Shown here one piece after another: positions 27,312-36,816 of a stretch of DNA of 64,000 bases. Both the position numbers and the translations under genes were made by a program. Below the pieces are notes generated by a model, which saw only the letters and a list, made by a program, of their open reading frames with translations, did not search any database and was not told the DNA's origin. Position 1 is the stretch's first letter. The number at the start of each line of letters is the position of its first letter. The DNA lies in assembly GCF_017744435.1 (NCBI RefSeq), contig NZ_JAGIBG010000001.1, forward strand, positions 289,556 to 353,555, read 5' to 3'. Source of the stretch: Pseudomonas sp. GTDB lineage: Bacteria > Pseudomonadota > Gammaproteobacteria > Pseudomonadales > Pseudomonadaceae.

Positions 27312-27710
27312 CTAGAAGGTGACGCCGGAAATCAGGGCGATATTGCTGTAGGGCTGGCATTCGCCGGTGCGGACAATCGCCCGCGCATTACGCGACAATT
27401 CCTTGAACGACTCATGGCTCAGCCATTCGCGCTTGCCCAGCTTGCCCTTCAAGCGCTCGATCTCCACCAACGCTGGCGGCACCACCTTCTGCATCTCTTC
27501 GGCCAGCACGTGCCGCTCCACCTGCAACTCGCTCAACACCGCGCGCAGCACACTGGCAAAATCCGGTATCCCCGCCGTCAACGCCAGGTCGATCAGTTCG
27601 ACTCCTGGCGGCACCGGCAACCCGGCATCACCGATCACCAGGATGTCGCCATGGCCCATCCCGGCGATGGTCCGCGACAGCGCGACGTTGAGCAGCGTGG
27701 TCTTTTTCAT
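27312..27710 (-). CDS. rbsD: D-ribose pyranase
   Basis: A 132-aa RbsD/FucU family protein that interconverts beta-pyranose and furanose forms of ribose before phosphorylation. It has the catalytic His in [18 protein letters not shown] (His about residue 20) and the C-terminal NIALISGV segment. It overlaps rbsK by 4 bp (ATGA), implying coupled translation. Confidence 0.95.
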   Translation of the reverse strand: MKKTTLLNVALSRTIAGMGHGDILVIGDAGLPVPPGVELIDLALTAGIPDFASVLRAVLSELQVERHVLAEEMQKVVPPALVEIERLKGKLGKREWLSHESFKELSRNARAIVRTGECQPYSNIALISGVTF

Positions 27711-28615
27711 GGAGTGAGCTCCGCCAGATAGGGAATCGACGGCTGGGCACCGGCACGGGTAACGGACAAGGCCGCGGCGCGCTGGCCGAAAACGATGGCC
27801 TCGCCCTCCCCCTTGCCCTGCACCAATGCAGCGGCAAAACCGCCGATGAAGGTGTCGCCCGCCGCCGTGGTATCCAGCGGCTGCACCTGGGGCGCCGGGA
27901 AGTGCTGGCTGCCGTCGCGGCTGACGAACAATGCCCCCTGCGCGCCCAAGGTGACGATCACCTTGCCTGCACCCAGTTGCAGCAAACGCTCGCCCGCACG
28001 ACGGGCGCTTTCCAGGTCATTGACCGGCTCGCCCGTCAACGCCTCGGCCTCGCTTTCATTGGGGGTGAGGTAGTCGATATGGGCGAACCACTCCGCTGGC
28101 AGCGGGCCAGTGGCCGGCGCCGGGTTCAGGATCACTTGCTTGCCCAGCTCGCGCCCCCTGGCCAGCGTCCAGGCCACGGTCTCGGTCGGCACCTCGAGCT
28201 GGCAGATGATCACCTCTGCCACCTGCAGCAAGGCATCGAAACGCTGCACCGACTCAGGCGTCAGCAGCGCGTTGCCGCCCGGAATGATGACGATGCAGTT
28301 CTGGCTGGCAGCGTCCACGGTAATCAGCGCCACACCACTGGACACACCCGGGCACACGCCGACCGCCTGGCAATCGATGCCCTCCACTTCCAGCGCCTGG
28401 CGCAACTGCTGGCCATAGGCGTCATCGCCGACATTGCCCACCATCGCCACACTTCCCCCCAGGCGCGCCACCGCCACCGCCTGGTTGGCGCCCTTGCCGC
28501 CGGGCACGGTGAAAAAGCTTTCCCCGGCCAATGTTTCGCCGGCTCGTGGCAGCCGCTGGGCGCGGGCCACCAGGTCCATGTTGAGGCTCCCGACCACCAC
28601 TACCTTGGCATGCAT
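27707..28615 (-). CDS. rbsK: Ribokinase
   Basis: A 302-aa PfkB-family kinase phosphorylating D-ribose at O5. It has the N-terminal [10 protein letters not shown] strand, the [17 protein letters not shown] signature 1, and the C-terminal [17 protein letters not shown] signature with the catalytic Asp in GAGD position. It lies between rbsR and rbsD with a 9-bp gap to rbsR. Confidence 0.95.
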   Translation of the reverse strand: MHAKVVVVGSLNMDLVARAQRLPRAGETLAGESFFTVPGGKGANQAVAVARLGGSVAMVGNVGDDAYGQQLRQALEVEGIDCQAVGVCPGVSSGVALITVDAASQNCIVIIPGGNALLTPESVQRFDALLQVAEVIICQLEVPTETVAWTLARGRELGKQVILNPAPATGPLPAEWFAHIDYLTPNESEAEALTGEPVNDLESARRAGERLLQLGAGKVIVTLGAQGALFVSRDGSQHFPAPQVQPLDTTAAGDTFIGGFAAALVQGKGEGEAIVFGQRAAALSVTRAGAQPSIPYLAELTP

Positions 28616-28624
28616 GGCAATTCC

Positions 28625-29647
28625 TTAGCGGTAATCATTGAACAGGTCCGGGCGCGGCCCGGTGGATTCGCGCAGTACGATGCGCGGGGCGACGATGCGC
28701 TGCTCGGCCGCATCGCGACGTGGCGTGGCGATGCGCGACAGCAGCAAGGCGGCAGCATTCTCGCCCAGCTCGCGAATCGACTGGCCGACCGTGGTCAGCG
28801 GCGGATACACATAGCGGCTCAGCTCGATATCGTCGAAGCCGATCACCGACAGCTCGCCCGGCACGTTGATATTGCGCTCGGCAGCAGCGCGCAACACGCC
28901 GAAACCGATCATGTCGTTGCCGGCGAAGATCGCCGTCGGCCGCTCGCCCTCGAGCAGCTGTGCGGCGGCGGCATGACCACCCGGGCTGGTGAAGTCGCAA
29001 TGCAGCACACGCCCCGCCAGCACTTCGGCCTCGGCTTCGGCCATTGCCCGGCGATAGCCGCTCAGGCGCAACTGGGTAACGCCGGTCTCGGCCGGGCCAC
29101 CAATGTAGGCGATGTCGCGATGGCCCAGCTCCAGCAGATGGCGGGTCGCCAGGTAGGCACCGTGCTCGTGGTCGATGCGCACCAGGTCGGCATCGACGCC
29201 TTCCAGCTCACGGTCGACGATGACCATCGGCGTGCGCACACCGGCCAGACTCTGCAGCAGGTCGGCATCCTCGCCCACCGACGCCACTACCAGGCCGTCG
29301 ATGCGCTTTTCCAGCAGCACGCGCAAATAGCTGCGCTGCTTCTGTGGGTTGTCGTCGGAGTTGCACAGGATCACGCAGTAGCCGTTGCGCTCGCAGGCAT
29401 CTTCGATGCCCCGGGCCAGCTCGGCGAAGTACGGGTTGACGCTGTTGGGCACCAGCAGGCCGATGGTGGCCGTGCTGCGCGCCTTGAGCGAGCGCGCCAC
29501 GGCGCTGGGCACGTAGTCGAGCTCAAGGATGGCCGCTTCGACCTTGAGCCGTACCTGCTCGCTGACCGGGCGGGTCTTGTTCAGGACATGGGATACCGTG
29601 GTGTAGGAAATGCCCGCGAGGGCCGCGACGTCTTTGATGGTTGCCAT
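28625..29647 (-). CDS. rbsR: Ribose operon repressor, LacI family
   Basis: A 340-aa LacI/GalR regulator: HTH MATIKDVAALAGISYTTVSH and hinge helix (VARSLKARST, residues 45-60), then a ribose-binding-type effector domain. It should repress the rbs operon in the absence of ribose through the CGCAAACGTTTGCG palindrome upstream of rbsB at 33211. The true start is 29647, 4 bp from the rbsC stop; a longer frame upstream is rbsC shadow. Being inside the operon, it is autoregulated. Confidence 0.94.
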   Translation of the reverse strand: MATIKDVAALAGISYTTVSHVLNKTRPVSEQVRLKVEAAILELDYVPSAVARSLKARSTATIGLLVPNSVNPYFAELARGIEDACERNGYCVILCNSDDNPQKQRSYLRVLLEKRIDGLVVASVGEDADLLQSLAGVRTPMVIVDRELEGVDADLVRIDHEHGAYLATRHLLELGHRDIAYIGGPAETGVTQLRLSGYRRAMAEAEAEVLAGRVLHCDFTSPGGHAAAAQLLEGERPTAIFAGNDMIGFGVLRAAAERNINVPGELSVIGFDDIELSRYVYPPLTTVGQSIRELGENAAALLLSRIATPRRDAAEQRIVAPRIVLRESTGPRPDLFNDYR

Positions 29648-29651
29648 GGTG

Positions 29652-30647
29652 TCAGTTCCGCCGGCCTGCACGCCGGCTGCGATAAGTGTCGAGCACCACG
29701 GCGATGACGATGACCGCCCCGGTGATGATGCGTTTGGTGGGTTCCGACGCGCCGATCTGCGCAAGGCCTGCGGCCAGCACGGAAATGATCAGCACGCCAA
29801 AGAAAGTACTGATGACCGAGCCACGCCCGCCCATCAGGCTGGTGCCGCCGATCACCACGGCAGCAATCACCTGCAGCTCCAGACCGGACCCGGCATTGGG
29901 GTCGGCGGCTTCCAGGCGCGAGATCTGGAACAGTGCGGCCAGGCCGGCGAGCAGGCCCATCAGGGCGAATACCAGCACCTTGTATGGGCGCGGGTCGATG
30001 CCGGCCAGGCGCACGGCCTCTTCGTTGGTGCCGATGCCGATCAGGTAACGGCCGAACACCGTGCGGGTCAGCACCAGCTGGGCCAACACGATCACCAGCA
30101 ACGCGATGATGAAGGCCGGCGAGATGCCGAAGGCGACCGGGTTGGAGAACCAGGCGTAGGCATCGCCGATATAGGCGGTGCGCGAGTCGGTGAACTGGTA
30201 GGCCAGGCCGCGGGCCATTTCCAGCACGCCGAGCGAGACGATGAACGACGGGATGCGCCAGGCCACGGTGACGCCACCAGTGATACTGCCGGCCAGGGCG
30301 GCGACGGCCATGCCGAGCAAGGCCGCAGGCAGTACGCCCCAGCCCCAGCCGAGGATCGCCACGCTGACCGTGGAGGCCGCCAGCGCCAGCACCGAGCCAA
30401 CCGACAGGTCGATGCCACCGATGATCAACACGAAGGTCATGCCCACGGCCAGCACCATCAGGTCGGGAATCTGGTTGGCCAGGGTGCTGAAGGTGGCATA
30501 CGACCAGAAGTGGCTGCTCAGGAACGAGAACAGCACGATCATCGCCAGCAAGGCGCCGGCCAGGCCCAGGTAGGTGCCCAGGCCGAAGTAGCTACTGTTG
30601 CGGCGCACGGGCGCGCCACTCGGGGTGTCGAGGGGTGTGGTCTTCAT
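29652..30647 (-). CDS. rbsC: Ribose ABC transporter permease
   Basis: A 331-aa membrane permease with about ten hydrophobic segments and the carbohydrate-type (BPD_transp_2) loop GIGTNEEAVRLAGIDPRPYK that contacts the ATPase. Conserved VLIIGGIDLSVGSVLALA and VVIGGTSLMGGRGSV segments fit RbsC. It overlaps rbsA by 4 bp. The permease would work as a dimer with RbsA. Confidence 0.95.
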   Translation of the reverse strand: MKTTPLDTPSGAPVRRNSSYFGLGTYLGLAGALLAMIVLFSFLSSHFWSYATFSTLANQIPDLMVLAVGMTFVLIIGGIDLSVGSVLALAASTVSVAILGWGWGVLPAALLGMAVAALAGSITGGVTVAWRIPSFIVSLGVLEMARGLAYQFTDSRTAYIGDAYAWFSNPVAFGISPAFIIALLVIVLAQLVLTRTVFGRYLIGIGTNEEAVRLAGIDPRPYKVLVFALMGLLAGLAALFQISRLEAADPNAGSGLELQVIAAVVIGGTSLMGGRGSVISTFFGVLIISVLAAGLAQIGASEPTKRIITGAVIVIAVVLDTYRSRRAGRRN

Positions 30648-32197
30648 GCATCCATCCTGGGTGCTGCGTCATGCAGCAGGGCATCACGTTTCTGGTAGCC
30701 GGCGAAGGCCGCGGCCAGGAGCTGGTCCTGGCTCCAGCGCTCGCGGTCGAAGGTGTCGATCAGGCGGCCGGCGGAAAGCACGGCGATGCGGTCGCAGATC
30801 AGCATCAGTTCGCGCAGGTCGCTGGACACCACCACCAGGGCCTTGCCCTGGCGCGCCAGCTCGGCCAGCAAGCCATAGATGTCGAACTTGGCGCCGACGT
30901 CGATGCCGCGGGTGAGCTCGTCGAACAGCAGCACCTGGCAGTCGCGCTCCAGCCAGCGGCCGATCACCACCTTCTGCTGGTTGCCACCGGACAGCTCGCC
31001 GACCGCCTGCGCCGGGCTGGCGCTGCGGATGCGCATGGCGCTGATCTGGCGTTCGGCCAGGGCCATTTCCGCCTCGCGGTCGAGCACCCCGGCGCGGGAC
31101 ACGGCGGGCAGGTTGCCCAGGGCGATGTTGGCGCTGATCGATTGGGTCAGCAGCAAGCCTTCGCCCTTGCGGTCCTCGGTAATCAGGGCGATACCGGCTT
31201 TTACCGCCGCCTTGGGCGAATCGATGGTGACCGGTTTGAGCGGCTGGCCGATTTCGATGCTGCCACTGTCGGCACGGTCGGCGCCGTAGATCAGCCGCAG
31301 CAGCTCGGTGCGCCCGGCGCCGATCAGCCCGGAGATACCGAAGATCTCCCCTGCCCTGACCTGCAGCGATACATCGCGCACCTTGTCGCCGCGGCACAGC
31401 TTGTCGACCTTGAGCAGCGGCGCGCCGATGGTGCGGCGGCCCAGGTCGATATGCTCGCCCAGTTCGCGGCCGACCATCAGGTTGACCAGCTCGGCGCTAC
31501 TGTAACGCTGGATCGGCTCGTCGCACACCAGCTGGCCGTCGCGCAGCACGACGATGCGCTGGGCCACGCGCTGCAATTCTTCAAGGCGATGGGAGATGTA
31601 GACGATGGCCACGCCGCGCTGGCGCAACCGCTCGATCTGGGTGAACAGCAGCTCCACTTCGCGGGCGGTGAGCATCGCCGTGGGCTCGTCGAAGATCAGC
31701 ACATGGCAGTCGCCGATCAGGTTGCGGGCGATCTCGACCATCTGCTGATGGCCGATGCCCAGCTCGCCGACCGGGGTGTCCGGGTCGATGGCATCCAGGC
31801 CGACCTGGGCCATGGCGGCCGTGGCCAGCTGGCGCAGGCGCTTGTGGCTGATCCAGCCGAAGCGGCTGGGCAGGTTGTCGAGGAACAGGTTTTCCGCCAC
31901 GGTCAGGGTCGGCAGCAGGTTGAGTTCCTGCATGACCATGCGCACACCGAGCCGCTCGGCCTCGCTGCGGCTGGCCGGCGCGTAGGCCTGGCCGCGGTAG
32001 GTCATGCGCCCGGTGGTGGGTGTTTCCAGGCCGCAGATGAGCTTGGACAGCGTGCTCTTGCCCGCCCCGTTCTCGCCGGTCAGCGCCAGCACTTCGCCGG
32101 CGCGCAGGGCCAGGCTGACCTCGGCCAGTACCGACTGGGCGTAGCGCTTGCCCAGGCCGCTGGCGGCAAGCACCACTTCATTGGCCGATGCTGACAT
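30644..32197 (-). CDS. rbsA: Ribose ABC transporter ATP-binding protein
   Basis: A 517-aa tandem ABC ATPase of the sugar type. First domain: Walker A GENGAGKST (about 41-49), signature ELGIGHQQMVEIARNL and Walker B VLIFDEPTA. The second domain has a degenerate Walker A (SGLIGAGRTELL), as is usual for RbsA, with signature VGELSGGNQQKV and Walker B VLLFDELTRGIDVG. The start at 32197 is 8 nt after AGGAG; the ATG two codons upstream is only 2 nt from it. It is 20 bp from the rbsB stop. Confidence 0.94.
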   Translation of the reverse strand: MSASANEVVLAASGLGKRYAQSVLAEVSLALRAGEVLALTGENGAGKSTLSKLICGLETPTTGRMTYRGQAYAPASRSEAERLGVRMVMQELNLLPTLTVAENLFLDNLPSRFGWISHKRLRQLATAAMAQVGLDAIDPDTPVGELGIGHQQMVEIARNLIGDCHVLIFDEPTAMLTAREVELLFTQIERLRQRGVAIVYISHRLEELQRVAQRIVVLRDGQLVCDEPIQRYSSAELVNLMVGRELGEHIDLGRRTIGAPLLKVDKLCRGDKVRDVSLQVRAGEIFGISGLIGAGRTELLRLIYGADRADSGSIEIGQPLKPVTIDSPKAAVKAGIALITEDRKGEGLLLTQSISANIALGNLPAVSRAGVLDREAEMALAERQISAMRIRSASPAQAVGELSGGNQQKVVIGRWLERDCQVLLFDELTRGIDVGAKFDIYGLLAELARQGKALVVVSSDLRELMLICDRIAVLSAGRLIDTFDRERWSQDQLLAAAFAGYQKRDALLHDAAPRMDA

Positions 32198-32217
32198 GGC
32201 CATCTCTCCTGCTGGGG

Positions 32218-33174
32218 TCAGGGCTTGGTGATGAGTTCGACCGGGGTCTGGATGACGTTGTCGGCGTCCACGTCCGGCTTCTCGCCCTTGAGAACTTTCA
32301 GCGCTGCCTGGATGCCGTACACCGCTTGTTGGCTGGCGGCCTGGTCGAGGGTGGCGAGCACGCGGCCATCCTTGAGCATCGGCTTGATGGCGTTGATGTT
32401 GTCGTAGCCCACCACCTGCACCTGGCCGGTCTTGCCGGCGGCGCGCACGGCCGAGACGGCGCCCAATGCCATGCTGTCGTTACCGGCCAGCAGTGCCTTG
32501 AGGTCGGGGTATTCGTTGAGCATGGAGGCGGCGACGGCATTGCCCTTGTCGATTTCCCAGTTGCCGGACTGCACCGAGACGATCTTCATCTTCGCGGCTT
32601 CCATCGCATCCTTGAAGCCAGCGGTGCGCTGCTGGGCATTGGTGGTGGTCGGCACGCCTTCGATGATGCCGACCTGGTCACCGGACTTGAGCTTCTGATT
32701 GGCCAGATAATCACCGACCAGGCGGGCACCCTTGCGGTTGTCAGGGCCGACGAAGGGCACGCTGATGCCTTTGCTCTTGAGCAATTCAGGGTCCAGGCGG
32801 TTGTCGATGTTGATGACGATGACGCCCTGGTCCATGGCCTTCTTCACTGCCGAGACCAGCGCCTTGGAGTCGGCCGGCGCGATCACCAGGGCCTTGGCAC
32901 CGGAGTTGACCATCTGCTCGACGATACGGATCTGTTCACCGGTATCGGTTTCGTTCTTGATGCCGTTGGCAACCAGGTCGAAATCGCCAGGGTGGGCTTT
33001 CTGGTAGTCCTTGGCGCCGTCTTCCATGGTGCGGAAGAATTCGTTGGCCAGCGACTTCATGACCAGCGCGACCTTGGGTTTTTCCTCTGCGTGGGCAGCG
33101 GACAGCGGCATGGCGAGGGACAGCGAGGACATGACGGCGAGCGCCAGCAGACGACCGGGGAACGGCAGCTTCAT
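32218..33174 (-). CDS. rbsB: Ribose-binding periplasmic protein
   Basis: A 318-aa solute-binding protein of the Peripla_BP_4 family with a signal peptide (residues 1-29, ending SAAHA). The mature N-terminus KVALVMKSLANEFFRTMEDGAKDYQK is typical (first part VALVMKSLANEFF). It delivers ribose to RbsAC. It is the first gene of the operon, with a LacI-type operator 37 bp upstream of its start. Confidence 0.94.
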   Translation of the reverse strand: MKLPFPGRLLALAVMSSLSLAMPLSAAHAEEKPKVALVMKSLANEFFRTMEDGAKDYQKAHPGDFDLVANGIKNETDTGEQIRIVEQMVNSGAKALVIAPADSKALVSAVKKAMDQGVIVINIDNRLDPELLKSKGISVPFVGPDNRKGARLVGDYLANQKLKSGDQVGIIEGVPTTTNAQQRTAGFKDAMEAAKMKIVSVQSGNWEIDKGNAVAASMLNEYPDLKALLAGNDSMALGAVSAVRAAGKTGQVQVVGYDNINAIKPMLKDGRVLATLDQAASQQAVYGIQAALKVLKGEKPDVDADNVIQTPVELITKP

Positions 33175-33210
33175 GGGAGATGACTCCGAATCTTGTGATT
33201 TTTATCGGAT

Positions 33211-33224
33211 CGCAAACGTTTGCG
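33211..33224. promoter_or_regulatory. RbsR (LacI-family) operator
   Basis: CGCAAACGTTTGCG is a perfect 14-bp palindrome with the central CG typical of LacI-family sites. It lies 37 bp upstream of the rbsB start and fits the DNA-binding helix of RbsR encoded within the operon. Confidence 0.85.
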
Positions 33225-33274
33225 TTGAGTAACTATGGAAACAAGACCTGGTTTTGTCAAATCCGTTTCGCTGA

Positions 33275-34669
<1,395 letters not shown>

Positions 34670-34740
34670 TAGCGTATGACCTGGGGCTGGTGCGCCGCCT
34701 GCACCAGCCCTTGCCCGCGAAAAATCCAGCACCTATGCAG

Positions 34741-34769
34741 TTGCGAAATACTTTGCCTTGAAATACTGT
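34741..34769 (+). promoter_or_regulatory. Putative promoter of the DUF1654 gene
   Basis: TTGCGA (34741-34746), 17 bp, TACTGT (34764-34769). The -10 overlaps the first half of the LexA-like box at 34766-34781, the position expected for LexA repression. The PL7 gene at 61876 shows the same arrangement. Confidence 0.5.
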
Positions 34770-34781
34770 ACGCACATACAG
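34766..34781. promoter_or_regulatory. LexA (SOS) box candidate upstream of the DUF1654 gene
   Basis: CTGTACGCACATACAG matches the CTGT-N8-ACAG consensus of the gamma-proteobacterial LexA box, 20 bp before the GTG start. P. putida LexA1 is known to use this kind of box. Confidence 0.65.
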
Positions 34782-34801
34782 CACAACAAGGAATCGCCTC
34801 C

Positions 34802-35044
34802 GTGGCCAACACCGCCGAAGCAACCGCAAGCAGCTACCAGCAACTGGGCCTGCGCATCCAGAAGATCATCAACAACCCCCTCGCCCAGCGCAGCCGCGCC
34901 GCGCTGATCTTCCGCCTGGAGCACGAGTCGCCCGATGACTGGGCAACCCTGCTCGAGGAAATCGCCGAGAACGACAACGTCACCCTCGCCCACCGCGACG
35001 ACGGCGGCGTGCAGATTTTCTGGACCGTGCCGAAGGAAGACTGA
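34802..35044 (+). CDS. DUF1654 family protein
   Basis: An 80-aa protein of the DUF1654 family, found in Pseudomonas. The core (YQQLGLRIQKIINNPLAQRS, then AALIFRLEHESPDDWATLLEEI, ending FWTVPKED) is clear. Function unknown. It begins with GTG at 34802 (ahead of ANTAEATAS); a frame from 34676 would include the promoter and cannot be right. It is preceded by a LexA-like box, so DNA damage may induce it. It converges on the HD-domain gene with 3 bp between stops. Confidence 0.8.
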   Translation: MANTAEATASSYQQLGLRIQKIINNPLAQRSRAALIFRLEHESPDDWATLLEEIAENDNVTLAHRDDGGVQIFWTVPKED

Positions 35045-35047
35045 GGC

Positions 35048-35473
35048 TCAGGCCAGCGCCTGCAGGTAGGCACTGGCCTCGCGGTAACGGGCCAGCCGCG
35101 CCAGATCGGCCGGGCCAGGCACCGCGATCCGGGAAAGGTCGCTATTGTCGGCCAGGTCGGCCAGCTTGACGGTGCGCGCCAGCGGGTCACTGCCCAGGCG
35201 CACCACAAAGTCCTGATAACTTTCGCCCTTGTTCCGGCTCAAGGCCAGCAAGGCGGCGAGAATTTTCAGGGGGAAGCCCTCACGGGCCAGGTCGGAAAGG
35301 GTCAGCGACGTGTCTTCGATCACGTCGTGCAGCACGGCGACAATGCGCTGCTCCGGTGTGCTGACCCGCATCATCACTCTCAATGGGTGGAGGATATAAG
35401 CCGCTCCACCCTTGTCGTATTGCCCTTCATGTGCCCTGGCGGCCACGGCAATGGCCCGCTCCAGCGTAGACAT
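35048..35473 (-). CDS. HD-domain protein (SpoT/RelA hydrolase-like)
   Basis: A 141-aa protein with a compact HD phosphohydrolase domain: AARAHEGQYDKGGAAYILHPLRV, then HDVIEDTSLTL (the HD and ED pair), and KLADLADNSDL near residue 100. This is the pattern of small ppGpp-hydrolase-like (Mesh1-type or RelA/SpoT N-terminal) proteins. It lacks a synthetase or ACT/TGS domain. It may hydrolyse (p)ppGpp or other nucleotides; substrate unknown. It ends beside the DUF1654 gene. Confidence 0.8.
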   Translation of the reverse strand: MSTLERAIAVAARAHEGQYDKGGAAYILHPLRVMMRVSTPEQRIVAVLHDVIEDTSLTLSDLAREGFPLKILAALLALSRNKGESYQDFVVRLGSDPLARTVKLADLADNSDLSRIAVPGPADLARLARYREASAYLQALA

Positions 35474-35535
35474 GAGGCCCTCCCCGTTTGGCTAGTCTCA
35501 GGCCAAGCATAGCCGGGGAAGACTACAGATTACAG

Positions 35536-36108
35536 TTAACGCTGCGCACCATGCTGGATGACGATCGAATCGGTACCCAGCTTGGCCATTACCTCGGCCT
35601 TGCGCGCATCCGCCTCGGCCTTGCTCGGGAACGGCCCCATCAGCACCACGGGTTTGCCGTCGCGGTATTCGACCGAGGACGGGATGCCTTTCTCGATCAG
35701 GCGTGCGGTCATGTCGGTCAGTGCCCCCATGTTGGCACCCTGGATCACTTCGACATCCCAACCCTCAGGGGCCGGCTGATCGGCCAGTGCCTCGGCACGG
35801 CGCTGCAGGTCGGCACCGCCGCAGTATTCACGAATGCGCAGGTTGTTGCCGCCGTCATCGACGATGATTTCGTATTGGCCATCGGCACCCTTGATCGCCA
35901 CGTAGCTGCGGTAGGCCTCGTACTGGCCGGCATCGTCCTTGCCGCGCACCTGGCCGCAGATGGTGCCCTTGGTGTCGATCCGCACGTTGCCGAACTTGGC
36001 GGTCTTGGGGTTGTGCAGGTGCTCGGCAACCTGCTTGTGCACACCCTCGACCTCGTTCTCACAGCCCGCCAGGGCCAGCACTGCCAATACCACTGCCAGT
36101 TTGCGCAC
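35536..36108 (-). CDS. SPOR-domain lipoprotein
   Basis: A 190-aa lipoprotein. The signal peptide has the lipobox LAGC (residues 14-17), and the C-terminal 75 residues form a SPOR domain (GWDVEVIQGANMG...RLIEKGIPSSVEYRDGKPVVLMGPF), which binds denuded glycan of septal peptidoglycan. The middle part (EVEGVHKQVAEHLHNPKTAKFG...ICGQVRGKDD) is a small conserved segment found in other lipoproteins. GTG 36108 with GGAGG 8 nt upstream is the start. It is oriented toward the HD gene after 62 bp. Confidence 0.82.
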   Translation of the reverse strand: MRKLAVVLAVLALAGCENEVEGVHKQVAEHLHNPKTAKFGNVRIDTKGTICGQVRGKDDAGQYEAYRSYVAIKGADGQYEIIVDDGGNNLRIREYCGGADLQRRAEALADQPAPEGWDVEVIQGANMGALTDMTARLIEKGIPSSVEYRDGKPVVLMGPFPSKAEADARKAEVMAKLGTDSIVIQHGAQR

Positions 36109-36224
36109 GCGTGTACCTCCAGATTCGAAGGGGCGGATTCTACCATGGCGCCCAGGGCACCGCCCGCGACCAAAGGTTACACGCTGCTTCGAGGGGGGGC
36201 TTTTTCGAGAGGGGCATGGAATGC

Positions 36225-36256
36225 AAAAAGGGCGACCCTTGCGGATCGCCCTTTTC
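36225..36256. terminator. Terminator hairpin after tRNA-Val copy 1
   Basis: AAAAAGGGCGACCC-TTGC-GGATCGCCCTTTT, on the downstream side of tRNA-Val copy 1 on the minus strand. Identical to the hairpin at 36481-36511 downstream of copy 2. Confidence 0.8.
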
Positions 36257-36281
36257 GTTGCCCGGAGACCGGGACTTTGTT

Positions 36282-36358
36282 TGGTAGGCACAATTGGACT
36301 CGAACCAACGACCCCCACCATGTCAAGGTGGTGCTCTAACCAACTGAGCTATGTGCCT
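36282..36358 (-). tRNA. tRNA-Val (anticodon GAC), copy 1
   Basis: A full 77-nt cloverleaf with acceptor AGGCACA/TGTGCCT and encoded ACCA, anticodon loop with GAC (reads GUC/GUU), and T-loop TTCGAGT. It is part of a 155-bp unit (36220-36374) repeated with one mismatch 256 bp downstream, including the terminator hairpin. Confidence 0.95.
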
Positions 36359-36480
36359 GTCGTGTGGTGCGCATATTAGTGATCGAATGCGTACCTGTAA
36401 AGCGTTTTTTTCAAAAAAATCAAAAACTTTCAGAAACCTGCAGGCGCCGGTGCCCGCCACCGCGAATGCACCCATAATGC

Positions 36481-36511
36481 AAAAAGGGCGACCCTTGCGG
36501 ATCGCCCTTTT
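36481..36511. terminator. Terminator hairpin after tRNA-Val copy 2
   Basis: Same AAAAGGGCGACCC...GGATCGCCCTTTT hairpin as at 36225, downstream of the second tRNA-Val on the minus strand. The stretch between the two units (36375-36475) contains no gene. Confidence 0.8.
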
Positions 36512-36537
36512 CGATGCCCGGAGACCGGGACTTTGTT

Positions 36538-36614
36538 TGGTAGGCACAATTGGACTCGAACCAACGACCCCCACCATGTCAAGGTGGTGCTCTAACCAAC
36601 TGAGCTATGTGCCT
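36538..36614 (-). tRNA. tRNA-Val (anticodon GAC), copy 2
   Basis: Identical in sequence to the tRNA-Val at 36282-36358. The promoter side lies toward 36640-36800, also the upstream region of the PuuB-like oxidase. Confidence 0.95.
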
Positions 36615-36816
36615 GTCGTGTGGTGCGCATTCTACGCAATCCAAAAACCCTGTCAACACTTTTTTTCGCGCTAACTCACTGAATCTTAAACTGTTTATAG
36701 AGAAGGGCGCGCTGCAGGCCAGTAAAGGATTTTCAACAGACGACTAGCGGGTGTTTATTATTATTGATAGCATCGGTACATTCGTTAAAAATATAAAACA
36801 CAGAGGTTCCTGCAGC

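Noticed and set aside
27902-29707. 601-codon plus-strand frame opposite rbsK and rbsR
   Set aside because: Shadow frame spanning two real genes in the opposite direction; no ribosome site or motif.
35048-35473. Toxin-antitoxin pair with DUF1654
   Set aside because: The HD gene and DUF1654 are convergent rather than co-transcribed, and neither resembles a toxin.
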